From positions 1 through 7,728 of the forward strand of contig JAFMSA010000173.1 in assembly GCA_017353855.1 (NCBI GenBank): a DNA stretch of 7,728 nt, read 5' to 3'. The first letter of the stretch is position 1, and the number at the start of each line of letters is the position of its first letter. Shown one piece after another: positions 1 to 5,675 of this stretch. The DNA is from Alphaproteobacteria bacterium (GTDB taxonomy: Bacteria; Pseudomonadota; Alphaproteobacteria; ATCC43930; CGMCC-115725). The position numbers and the translations under genes were made by a program. Below the pieces are notes generated by a model. The model did not search any database and was not told the origin of the DNA. It saw only the letters and a program-made list of their open reading frames with translations.

Positions 1-273
1 TCCCCTGCGCATGATCAATGGCGCCACGCGCCGGAAATCGGGAACGCGGATAATACGAGACCCTCGGCCGGGCGGGCAGTCCGGGTCAAATAAAATGTCG
101 TATCCTGCACACCCTGTCATGGCCAGCCCGTATCTCGGGTCATTGAGCGTTGGTGCGATAAGGCCTGCTTTCCTCCGCAGGCCCCTCGAAGATGGACGTT
201 CCAGAACTCGCCACGACAGCCGGCGCGGCGCGGTCCGCTCTGCTGATCAAAATTGTACCGATAGTACTCGGCC
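1..273. other. Left flank without a convincing gene
   Basis: This stretch lies downstream of the leftward carrier-protein gene. Plus-strand frame 1 is open from the window edge to a TAA at 91-93 (about 30 residues), so it could be the tail of a gene entering from the left, but I recognise no family in it. A longer plus-strand frame beginning at 11 runs antisense into the carrier-protein gene and has no recognisable motif. Apart from the hairpin at 162-183 I see no further structure. Confidence 0.5.
162..183 (-). terminator. Candidate terminator downstream of the carrier-protein gene
   Basis: A perfect 7-bp inverted repeat (GGCCTGC at 162-168 and GCAGGCC at 177-183) encloses an 8-nt loop. It begins about 90 nt past the leftward stop codon. 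Read on the minus strand the stem is followed by TTAT, a poor U-tract. It may therefore be a weak intrinsic terminator or only a 3'-end stabilising hairpin. Confidence 0.4.
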
Positions 274-549
274 TCAGCTTTCCGGGGTCCGGGGTTTGAT
301 TTTTAAGATAAGCGCTTCAATCGTGGAGACGGACCGAAAGTTAATGGGCGTAATCTCGGATGCTGGGATCATGACTTCGAATTCGCCTTCAATCGCGAGC
401 ATCAGGTTGACCATGTCGATCGAACTCAAACCCGCCTCGGTCAGCTGATCGTCCACGGACACCGGTCGGGTGATCGAATTCTTCGCAAGGATTTGTTTAA
501 CGAGGGCGAGCAACCGATCGCTGGGTGAGCTGCCGTCTCCATCCGGCAT
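274..549 (-). CDS. Acyl/peptidyl carrier protein (phosphopantetheine-binding)
   Basis: This is a 91-residue free-standing carrier protein. Its role is to hold an acyl or aminoacyl group as a thioester on a 4'-phosphopantetheine arm and pass it between cytoplasmic enzymes. The four-helix pattern is clear: helix 1 near residues 10-24, the modification site AGLSSIDMVNLM at 39-50, the helix-2 continuation AIEGEF at 52-57, and the ASEITPINF loop at 63-71 leading to the last helix. The arm should attach to Ser43; the usual Asp before it is Ser42. The ATG at 549 is chosen because AGGAG lies 9 nt upstream and the family N-terminus fits. The frame stays open upstream to 858, but that part reads as leader DNA with an in-frame duplication. 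An amino acid:carrier protein ligase lies nearby, across the divergent control region and the flavoprotein gene. Genes for this ligase family usually sit beside a carrier protein, so this is its likely substrate. It is less likely to be the fatty-acid synthase AcpP, which carries a DSL motif and is more acidic. Confidence 0.93.
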   Translation of the reverse strand: MPDGDGSSPSDRLLALVKQILAKNSITRPVSVDDQLTEAGLSSIDMVNLMLAIEGEFEVMIPASEITPINFRSVSTIEALILKIKPRTPES

Positions 550-558
550 GTTCGTCAA

Positions 559-563
559 CTCCT
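559..563 (-). promoter_or_regulatory. Ribosome-binding site of the carrier-protein gene
   Basis: The minus strand reads AGGAG, followed by a 9-nt spacer and the ATG at 549. This is among the best Shine-Dalgarno matches in the window. It decides the start against the longer in-frame alternatives upstream. Confidence 0.75.
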
Positions 564-570
564 GAACGTC

Positions 571-612
571 GAATGCGCAAAGACGCGCCTGGAATGCGCA
601 AAGACGCACCTG
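571..612. repeat. 21-bp tandem duplication in the carrier-protein leader
   Basis: Two head-to-tail 21-bp units, 571-591 and 592-612, both begin GAATGCGCAAAGACGC. They differ at one base (G at 587, A at 608). The duplication ends 21 nt upstream of the carrier-protein start codon, within the predicted 5' untranslated RNA. Its length is a multiple of three, so it keeps the upstream open frame and would encode a repeated 7-residue block if translated. It could be a chance slippage duplication or a doubled binding site. Confidence 0.9.
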
Positions 613-625
613 CACGGCCCCGTGC
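612..625. repeat. Short inverted repeat (hairpin) in the carrier-protein leader
   Basis: GCACGG at 612-617 and CCGTGC at 620-625 form a perfect dyad with a 2-nt centre. As RNA it would fold as a 5-bp stem with a 4-nt loop. It abuts the tandem duplication and lies just downstream of the candidate minus-strand promoter. It could be an operator or a leader stem-loop. Confidence 0.5.
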
Positions 626-644
626 GAGAGCACCGTTTTGAGTG

Positions 645-672
645 TTTGTAGGGTAAAAACAGAGCCTGTCAA
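645..672 (-). promoter_or_regulatory. Candidate sigma-70-type promoter for the carrier-protein gene
   Basis: The minus strand reads TTGACA at 672-667, a perfect -35 match, then a 16-bp spacer and TACAAA at 650-645, a 4-of-6 match to the -10 consensus. Transcription would start near 638 and give a leader of about 90 nt containing the hairpin and the tandem duplication. Just upstream at 685-695 are overlapping palindromes GTTAAC and CAATTG, a possible activator site. Confidence 0.5.
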
Positions 673-769
673 ACGGAAAACGATGTTAACAATTGGCTTG
701 GATCGCGGACGTAGTGAAGGCTTGCCGCGGCTCATTTGAGGTGTCGCAATGCATGATCCAGCAGTCAGC

Positions 770-839
770 TCCTGCGCGCTTATAGCGCACCCTTGCGACT
801 GCGGATCCGTCTCGGGTCCTGCGCGCGAAAGCGCGCTTA
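770..839. repeat. Paired GCGC-rich hairpins in the divergent region
   Basis: Two inverted repeats share flanks. The first is GCGCT-TAT-AGCGC at 776-788. The second is GCGCGC-GAAA-GCGCGC at 821-836, a perfect 6-bp stem with a GNRA-type loop. TCCTGCGCGC precedes or begins both (770-779 and 817-826), and GCGCGCTTA also occurs twice (774-782 and 831-839). The repetition suggests two related sites, possibly operators or a GC-rich structured leader element. I cannot assign a regulator. Confidence 0.55.
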
Positions 840-865
840 CTGACGAAACAAGGAACACATCGCAC

Positions 866-895
866 TTTATATTTACTCATTCGCCGTGGTATACT
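866..895 (+). promoter_or_regulatory. Candidate promoter for the flavoprotein-ligase operon
   Basis: TATACT at 890-895 matches five of six -10 consensus bases. TTTATA at 866-871 is a 4-of-6 match to the -35 box, with an 18-bp spacer. The site lies in the most AT-rich part of the intergenic region. It would start transcription near 902, giving a leader of about 80 nt before the ATG at 981. Confidence 0.4.
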
Positions 896-980
896 ATGTC
901 GGCCAAAATCCATCGAGCGCAGCTTGGACGTGTAGCTACTGCGTTTGTGCCTAGCCGGTGGCCACTTGACGAGTAGAGCG

Positions 981-2222
981 ATGGCCAGAGCAGAACCCAC
1001 ACGGGTCAATGCGCGTGCGTCTGAAACGGATGCGGCGGAATGCGTCGCCGAGATTGAGCCGACACTGGCCAGTCTCAAAGCGCGCGCCGAAACGGTCGCC
1101 GAGATAGCGGCAAACAACGCCGAAGAAGTCGATCGTGATGCTCGGTTTCCCAAAGCGGCGCTTGCTGCGGCTCAAAAGCAGCGTTTGCTGGGGGTCATGG
1201 TCCCGCGTGAGCTGGGCGGGGACGGCGCGAGCCTCAGGGAGGTGATTGACGTTTGCTACCGGCTCGCGCAGGGGTGCTCGTCGACAGCGATGATCTTTGC
1301 GATGCATCAGATCATGGTTGCCTGTCTGCTCCGCCATCGCCGAAACACGCTCTGGCATGCCGATTTGCTGCGCCGACTTTGCGCCGAACAACTGCTGCTC
1401 GCCTCGTCGACTACTGAAGGGCGTAGCGGCGGCAATGTACGCTCGAGCGAAGCTCCGATAGAACGCGATGGCTCGCGGATAAAGCTGGAAAGGCGCGCCA
1501 CCGTGATCTCCTATGGTGCCGATGCCGATGCGATCGTGACGACAGCGCGGCGATCCGCCGAAGCACCGCCGTCGGACCAGGTTCTTGTCGCATTCGTGAA
1601 ACGGGATTATTCGCTCGAGCCGCTGGTTGCGTGGGATACGCTGGGGATGCGCGGGACCTGCAGCGCCGGGTTTACATTGAAAGCCGCTGGGGCCAGCGAG
1701 CAAGTTCTCCCCGATCCCTACGAGAAGATACACGTTCAAACGATGGTGCCGGTCGCGCACCTGGCATGGGCCGGCGTGTGGGCCGGGATCGCCGCGGGTG
1801 CGGTGGAACGCGCGCGGCTTTTCATCCGGAACGCTGCGCGCCAGGCGAGTGGACAGCTACCACCGGGCGCTCCTCACTTCACCAGGGCGACCGCCTCATT
1901 GGGGACGTTGCGCGGGCTGGTCGCGACATCGTTGCGAAGATATGAGCAGATCTCGGACGACGAGCTGTCGGTTGCCTCGCTCGAGTTTCAAAGCACGATC
2001 AATCTGACCAAAGTGGAGGCCTCGGAACTGGCAGTCTCGACCGTTATGAGCGCGCTGCGCGCCTGCGGACTGTCGGGTTACCGGAACGACAGCCAGTTTA
2101 CGCTCGGCCGCCATCTCCGTGACGTGCTGTCCTCGCCGATCATGATCAACAATGACCGCATTCTCGCGAATATCGGGAGCGCGTCGTTAATGAGCGCTGT
2201 TCCGGCCTCCTTCCTGGACTAG
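981..2222 (+). CDS. Acyl-CoA dehydrogenase-fold flavoprotein, likely acting on a carrier-protein thioester
   Basis: This is a 413-residue soluble flavoprotein of the acyl-CoA dehydrogenase superfamily, about the usual length. Visible landmarks are the N-terminal helical domain with PRELGGDGAS at 75-84, the middle beta-domain signature WDTLGMRGTCSAGF at 218-231, and the C-terminal helical domain ending in LGRHLRDVLSSPIMINND at 375-392. Classical dehydrogenases of the medium-chain type end this last motif in YEGT, whose Glu is the catalytic base. Here the corresponding stretch reads INND, so that base is absent. The base may come from elsewhere in the protein, or the enzyme may be an oxidase or monooxygenase-like relative. 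The ATG at 981 is preferred over an in-frame TTG at 945, because family similarity starts well inside the protein; the ribosome-binding site is weak (GAG repeats at 971-978). It is first in a rightward operon, 67 bp before the aminoacyl:carrier protein ligase. By analogy with flavoproteins that oxidise prolyl-carrier proteins, I infer oxidation of a tethered aminoacyl or acyl group. The substrate is unproven. Confidence 0.85.
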   Translation: MARAEPTRVNARASETDAAECVAEIEPTLASLKARAETVAEIAANNAEEVDRDARFPKAALAAAQKQRLLGVMVPRELGGDGASLREVIDVCYRLAQGCSSTAMIFAMHQIMVACLLRHRRNTLWHADLLRRLCAEQLLLASSTTEGRSGGNVRSSEAPIERDGSRIKLERRATVISYGADADAIVTTARRSAEAPPSDQVLVAFVKRDYSLEPLVAWDTLGMRGTCSAGFTLKAAGASEQVLPDPYEKIHVQTMVPVAHLAWAGVWAGIAAGAVERARLFIRNAARQASGQLPPGAPHFTRATASLGTLRGLVATSLRRYEQISDDELSVASLEFQSTINLTKVEASELAVSTVMSALRACGLSGYRNDSQFTLGRHLRDVLSSPIMINNDRILANIGSASLMSAVPASFLD

Positions 2223-2289
2223 ACACGTCGGCGGGTCGCAGAGCGGAGTCTTCCCAGCCATAGCCCATCTTGAACCGAGGCACACGAGC

Positions 2290-3222
2290 ATGACGATCCG
2301 GACGGCAGCCGAAACCTGTGCCCAACCCAAGGATTCGTTGGATGTGATTGCGGCGGGACTGTTCCGGCCGATGGGCGTGGACGGCGTCTACGCGCGCACT
2401 GCGATTTACGAGGAAGTCATCGAGCGGCTGGCATGCCTTATCTCGCGCCAGCGTGAGCCGGCGACGGAAATACTGCGATTTCCTCCCGTCATGAGCCGCC
2501 GTCAACTGGAGAAATCGGGCTATTTGAAAAGCTTCCCCAATCTGCTCGGCTGCGTATGCGCGCTGCACGGCACGGAAGACGAGATCCGCAGCGCTGCCGA
2601 CCGGTCTGAGACTGACGGCGACTGGACGGCGTCCCTGGCGCCCGCCGATCTCGTGCTCTCTCCTGCAGCCTGCTATCCTGTCTATCCTCTGGCGGCCACC
2701 CGCGGCCCGGTACCTTCTGACGGCCTGCGGTTTGATGTTGCCTGCGATTGCTTTCGCCGCGAACCTTCTCGGCATCTCGACCGTCTGCAATCATTCCGTA
2801 TGCGCGAATATGTGTGCATCGGCTCTCCCAGCCAGGTCACAAGCTTTCGCGAGCAGTGGATCAAGCGCGCACAGCGGCTCGCAAAGGAGCTGCGGCTACC
2901 GCACCGGATCGCGCTGGCCAGCGACCCGTTCTTTGGCCGGACCGGCCAGGTGATGGCGGTGAGCCAGCTTCAGCAATCCCTCAAATTCGAACTCCTCGTG
3001 CCGGTGCGGTCCGAGGAAGAACCGACCGCGTGCATGAGCTTCAATTATCATCTGGACCATTTTGGACAGGTCTGGGGTATGCGGGACGAGGCCGGCGGCA
3101 TCGTCCACACCGGCTGCATCGCATTTGGTATGGATCGCCTCGCCGTTGCGCTGTTCTGCGAACACGGGCTCGATGTCCGCAGATGGCCCGCCACCGTTCG
3201 CGCGACGCTGAGTTTCGGATAA
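2290..3222 (+). CDS. Amino acid:[carrier protein] ligase (class II aminoacyl-tRNA synthetase homologue)
   Basis: This 310-residue protein is a stand-alone catalytic core related to atypical seryl-tRNA synthetases, without a tRNA-binding domain. Known family members adenylate a small amino acid (glycine or alanine) with ATP and transfer it to the phosphopantetheine arm of a carrier protein instead of tRNA. Class II motif 2 is visible around CFRREPSR at 154-161 and motif 3 around GCIAFGMDRLAVALF at 275-289. The probable zinc ligands that recognise the amino-acid amine are Cys128 (AACYPVYP), Glu173 (MREYV) and Cys276 (TGCIAFG). Their spacing agrees with the Cys/Glu/Cys set I recall from the characterised Bradyrhizobium enzyme. 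The family-typical SFNYHLDHFGQVWG lies at 250-263. The start is supported by GAGG at 2277-2280, 9 nt upstream. The carrier-protein gene across the divergent promoter region is the likely partner. The amino acid used cannot be read from sequence alone. Class II tRNA charging is unlikely given the short length and missing domain. Confidence 0.94.
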   Translation: MTIRTAAETCAQPKDSLDVIAAGLFRPMGVDGVYARTAIYEEVIERLACLISRQREPATEILRFPPVMSRRQLEKSGYLKSFPNLLGCVCALHGTEDEIRSAADRSETDGDWTASLAPADLVLSPAACYPVYPLAATRGPVPSDGLRFDVACDCFRREPSRHLDRLQSFRMREYVCIGSPSQVTSFREQWIKRAQRLAKELRLPHRIALASDPFFGRTGQVMAVSQLQQSLKFELLVPVRSEEEPTACMSFNYHLDHFGQVWGMRDEAGGIVHTGCIAFGMDRLAVALFCEHGLDVRRWPATVRATLSFG

Positions 3223-3324
3223 GCCCGCTGTGCTGTGCTGGCGGCCGCCGGGTGAACCTCTCGCTTGGTCCGTGTCAAACTGCGCCCAACCTGATTTATT
3301 CGTCACCCTACGAAGGGCCTTGCC

Positions 3325-3708
3325 ATGACGGATCGGCTTGCGATCGACCAGTTGCTTCGTGAACTCTACGCTGCGAGGGTGCGTGGCGACCTCGACGGTG
3401 TCTGTCGAACGTTTGCCGAAGATGCCACGTTCCGGATCGCCGGGGCCGGTCATGCGAGCCCGATCGCGATCACAGCCGCCGGGATTAGTGAGATACGCTC
3501 GTGGCTGGCTCTTATGATCAAGTCCTTTCAACTTAAGGACCAGGCAATCGTTTCGCTGATCATCGATCGCGCGAGGGCGGCAGCGCATTGGCGGGCGACA
3601 GTTCACTCAAGAATTACCGGCGCTGTCGTGCCGACCGAGCTCGTGGATCTGGTGGAAGTGCGCGATGGACGCATCATCTCCTACCTAGAATTTTTTGCGC
3701 CGCGTTAG
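3325..3708 (+). CDS. SnoaL/NTF2-like small protein
   Basis: This 127-residue protein has the cone-shaped alpha+beta NTF2-like fold pattern. The N-terminal helices contain LRELYAARVRGDLDGVCRTF at 11-30, followed by AEDATFRIAG at 31-40. The later strands include AAHWRATVHS at 86-95, TELVDLVEVRDGRI at 104-117 and the closing ISYLEFFAP at 118-126. Family members include polyketide cyclases, isomerases, hydrolases, dehydratases and non-catalytic ligand-binding proteins, so the reaction is not predictable. It lies 102 bp after the ligase stop and 33 bp before the next ligase, in the same direction. The start is supported by GAAGG at 3312-3316. Its place inside the operon suggests a pathway step on a small intermediate, such as isomerisation, cyclisation or dehydration. 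That is inference from context only. There is no signal peptide or membrane segment. Confidence 0.8.
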   Translation: MTDRLAIDQLLRELYAARVRGDLDGVCRTFAEDATFRIAGAGHASPIAITAAGISEIRSWLALMIKSFQLKDQAIVSLIIDRARAAAHWRATVHSRITGAVVPTELVDLVEVRDGRIISYLEFFAPR

Positions 3709-3741
3709 ACCGCTTCTACGTCCGGTCGCACAATCCGCACT

Positions 3742-5523
3742 ATGACGTCAGACCGTGATTCCCGCCCGGGAGCAGCGCTCAGAGCGTGGCTGCGCGCTTT
3801 AGAAAAAACCGCGCCGATCTCGGCCAATCCGTCGATCACGCTACCGTCCCTGATCGACGAATGGGCAATCACGTTCAGCGGTGCGCCCGCTCTAATAGAC
3901 GATCGCGAAAGCCTGTCGTATCGCTCGCTGGCGGATCGATGCAATCGGTACGCGCGGTGGGCGCTCGATCAGGGGATCGCCGCCGGCGAGGTCGTCTGTC
4001 TGCTGATGCCGAACTCCGCGGAATATATGGCGATTTGGCTCGGGATCACGCGCATCGGCGGTGTCGTCTCGCTGCTCAATACCAACCTCGTCGGCAGTAA
4101 CCTGGCCCACACGATCAACATAGTCGCGCCAAAGCACATTATCGCCGGCGCCGGGACCATCGGCGCCCTCGTCGCAGTATTGCCGCAACTGGCTCCCGGG
4201 ATTCAGTGTTGGGGACATAGCGGAGCGGGGCATGAGTTTCCCCGGCTCGACCGGGAAATCGAACTGCGTTCCGGGTTGCCGCTCGACAGGTCCGAATGTC
4301 GCCCACCGTCGACGAACGACCGGGCGCTGTTAATTTACACATCGGGCACGACCGGCCTCCCCAAGGCGGCGAATGTGAGCCATTTTCGCTTGATGCAATG
4401 GAGCCATTGGTTCGCCGGCATGATGGACGCCGGCCCGAGCGACAGGATGTACAATTGCCTTCCTATGTATCACAGCGTGGGCGGCGTCGTGGCTACCGGG
4501 GCCATGCTGGTCAGTGGCGGATCGGTGGTGCTCCGGCGCCGATTTGCGGCGAGCCGGTTTTGGGATGACGTCACCGACTGGGATTGTACACTGTTCCAAT
4601 ACATCGGTGAGCTGTGCCGCTATCTCGTCAACAGCCGGGCCCACCGGCGCGAAGCGGACCATCGGATCAGACTATGCTGCGGCAACGGGCTGAGGCCCGA
4701 TATCTGGCAGACGTTTCAACAGCGCTTTCGGATACCGCAGATCCTGGAATTCTACGCGGCGACGGAGGCCAACTTTGCCCTTTACAACTGCGACGGCAAG
4801 CCGGGCGCGATCGGCCGGATACCGTCTTTCATCGGGCACCGCTCGCCGGTAGCGCTGATCAAACTCGATCTCGATACCGGCGAGCCGGTCCGGAATGAAG
4901 ACGGTTTCTGCGTCCAGTGTTCCTCGCAGGAGGCAGGTGAAGCGATCGGCAGAATTGTCGCGGGGAGCCGGTTCGAAGGATATACGGACGAGGAAGCATC
5001 GAAGCGCAAGGTGCTGCGCAATGTATTTGTCGCTGGAGATGCCTGGTTTCGCACCGGCGACTTGATGCGCAAAGATCGCAGCGGTTATTACTACTTTGTC
5101 GACCGCATCGGCGATACGTTCCGCTGGAAAGGCGAGAATGTCTCGACAACAGAGGTGGCCGAGACCCTTTGCGCCTGCCCGGGTGTCACGGAAGCGATTG
5201 TCTACGGGGTCGCAATTCCCGGTAATGAGGGCCGCGCCGGGATGGCCGCGATCGTCGCCGAGGAGGGCTTAAACCTGACCGCCTTGCGACACCACCTCGC
5301 AGCGCAGCTTCCCCAATATGCGCGTCCGCTGTTTGTGCGCCTACGCAACTCAATCGAGACTACTGGAACATTCAAGCCCAGGAAGCAAGATCTCGCCGGC
5401 GAAGGATATGATCCGGCGCTGACAAACGATTCCATCTACTTCGATGACCGAACTCGGGATGCTTTTGTAAAACTCGACCGGGAGCTCTTCGAGAGTCTCC
5501 AGAGAGGTCAGATACGCTTATAA
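3742..5523 (+). CDS. FATP/very-long-chain-type AMP-dependent acyl-CoA synthetase-like ligase
   Basis: This is a 593-residue adenylate-forming ligase of the ANL superfamily. It activates a carboxylic acid with ATP and transfers the acyl group to a thiol, usually CoA. Motifs in order are the phosphate-binding loop IYTSGTTGLPK at 198-208, PMYHSVGG at 241-248, FYAATEAN at 337-344, GDAWFRTGDL at 432-441, DRIGDTFRWKGENVS at 454-468 and TGTFKPRK at 541-548, where Lys545 is the probable catalytic lysine. The block FEGYTDEEASKRKVLRNVF at 411-429 before the TGDL motif and the overall length mark the fatty-acid-transport-protein/very-long-chain subgroup rather than standard FadD. It lacks an obvious N-terminal membrane segment. 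It follows the SnoaL-like gene by 33 bp with no strong ribosome-binding site, and is the last gene of the rightward run. The substrate is unknown. It could load CoA or, given the context, a carrier protein. All core motifs are intact, so it is probably active. Confidence 0.9.
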   Translation: MTSDRDSRPGAALRAWLRALEKTAPISANPSITLPSLIDEWAITFSGAPALIDDRESLSYRSLADRCNRYARWALDQGIAAGEVVCLLMPNSAEYMAIWLGITRIGGVVSLLNTNLVGSNLAHTINIVAPKHIIAGAGTIGALVAVLPQLAPGIQCWGHSGAGHEFPRLDREIELRSGLPLDRSECRPPSTNDRALLIYTSGTTGLPKAANVSHFRLMQWSHWFAGMMDAGPSDRMYNCLPMYHSVGGVVATGAMLVSGGSVVLRRRFAASRFWDDVTDWDCTLFQYIGELCRYLVNSRAHRREADHRIRLCCGNGLRPDIWQTFQQRFRIPQILEFYAATEANFALYNCDGKPGAIGRIPSFIGHRSPVALIKLDLDTGEPVRNEDGFCVQCSSQEAGEAIGRIVAGSRFEGYTDEEASKRKVLRNVFVAGDAWFRTGDLMRKDRSGYYYFVDRIGDTFRWKGENVSTTEVAETLCACPGVTEAIVYGVAIPGNEGRAGMAAIVAEEGLNLTALRHHLAAQLPQYARPLFVRLRNSIETTGTFKPRKQDLAGEGYDPALTNDSIYFDDRTRDAFVKLDRELFESLQRGQIRL

Positions 5524-5627
5524 GCATCCGGGATGTCAGCCTTGTCTTGCAGCTCCCGGTCAGTTTAGTCCCCGGCTTCCTTTCGACTTGGGCTAGTGAC
5601 CCTCGGGCTTCCCGCTTACACCGAAAG

Positions 5628-5656
5628 CCCTCCCTGAAGGGACCCTGAAGGGAGGG
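5628..5656. terminator. Candidate bidirectional terminator between convergent genes
   Basis: CCCTCCC at 5628-5634 pairs perfectly with GGGAGGG at 5650-5656 around a 15-nt loop, which itself contains AGGG-A-CCCT. The element is partly built from an exact 11-bp tandem duplication, CCCTGAAGGGA at 5632-5642 and 5643-5653. It lies in the 152-bp spacer between the rightward acyl ligase and the leftward dehydrogenase. The plus strand lacks a T-run after the stem. The minus strand has only a short one (GCTTTCGG). A smaller hairpin CGGG-CTT-CCCG lies at 5604-5614. Confidence 0.5.
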
Positions 5657-5675
5657 GCGTGGTTATCCTTTAGGT

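Larger units (their letters stand above)
550..980. other. Divergent intergenic control region
   Basis: These 431 bp separate the leftward carrier-protein gene from the rightward flavoprotein operon. Neither strand holds a credible gene: the open frames here lack any family motif and run across both leaders. The region holds the carrier-protein ribosome-binding site, a 21-bp tandem duplication, a short hairpin, candidate promoters facing left (645-672) and right (866-895), and a cluster of GCGC-rich inverted repeats between them (770-839). The sequence at 860-900 is noticeably AT-richer than the flanking genes. One shared regulator acting on both directions is plausible, but no binding site could be assigned to a known family. 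Confidence 0.7.

Noticed and set aside
1..93. Open plus-strand frame entering from the left edge and ending at TAA 91-93
   Set aside because: Only about 30 residues are visible and they match no family I recognise. It could be a gene tail but cannot be supported.
11..448. 145-residue plus-strand open frame
   Set aside because: It runs antisense through most of the carrier-protein gene, has no motif and no convincing ribosome-binding site.
550..858. N-terminal extension of the carrier protein to an upstream Met at 858
   Set aside because: AGGAG sits 9 nt before the ATG at 549, carrier-protein similarity begins there, and the extension carries a tandem duplication typical of leader DNA.
945..980. 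TTG start at 945 for the flavoprotein
   Set aside because: The extra 12 residues add nothing recognisable to the family. The ATG at 981 is the simpler start, although its ribosome-binding site is weak.
951..1760. 269-residue minus-strand open frame
   Set aside because: It is the high-GC shadow of the flavoprotein gene, with low-complexity Arg/Gly/Ala composition and no motif.
2290..3222. Seryl-tRNA synthetase, possibly truncated or a pseudogene
   Set aside because: The frame is complete, the length suits amino acid:carrier protein ligases, and the Cys/Glu/Cys metal site is intact. The missing tRNA-binding domain is normal for that family.
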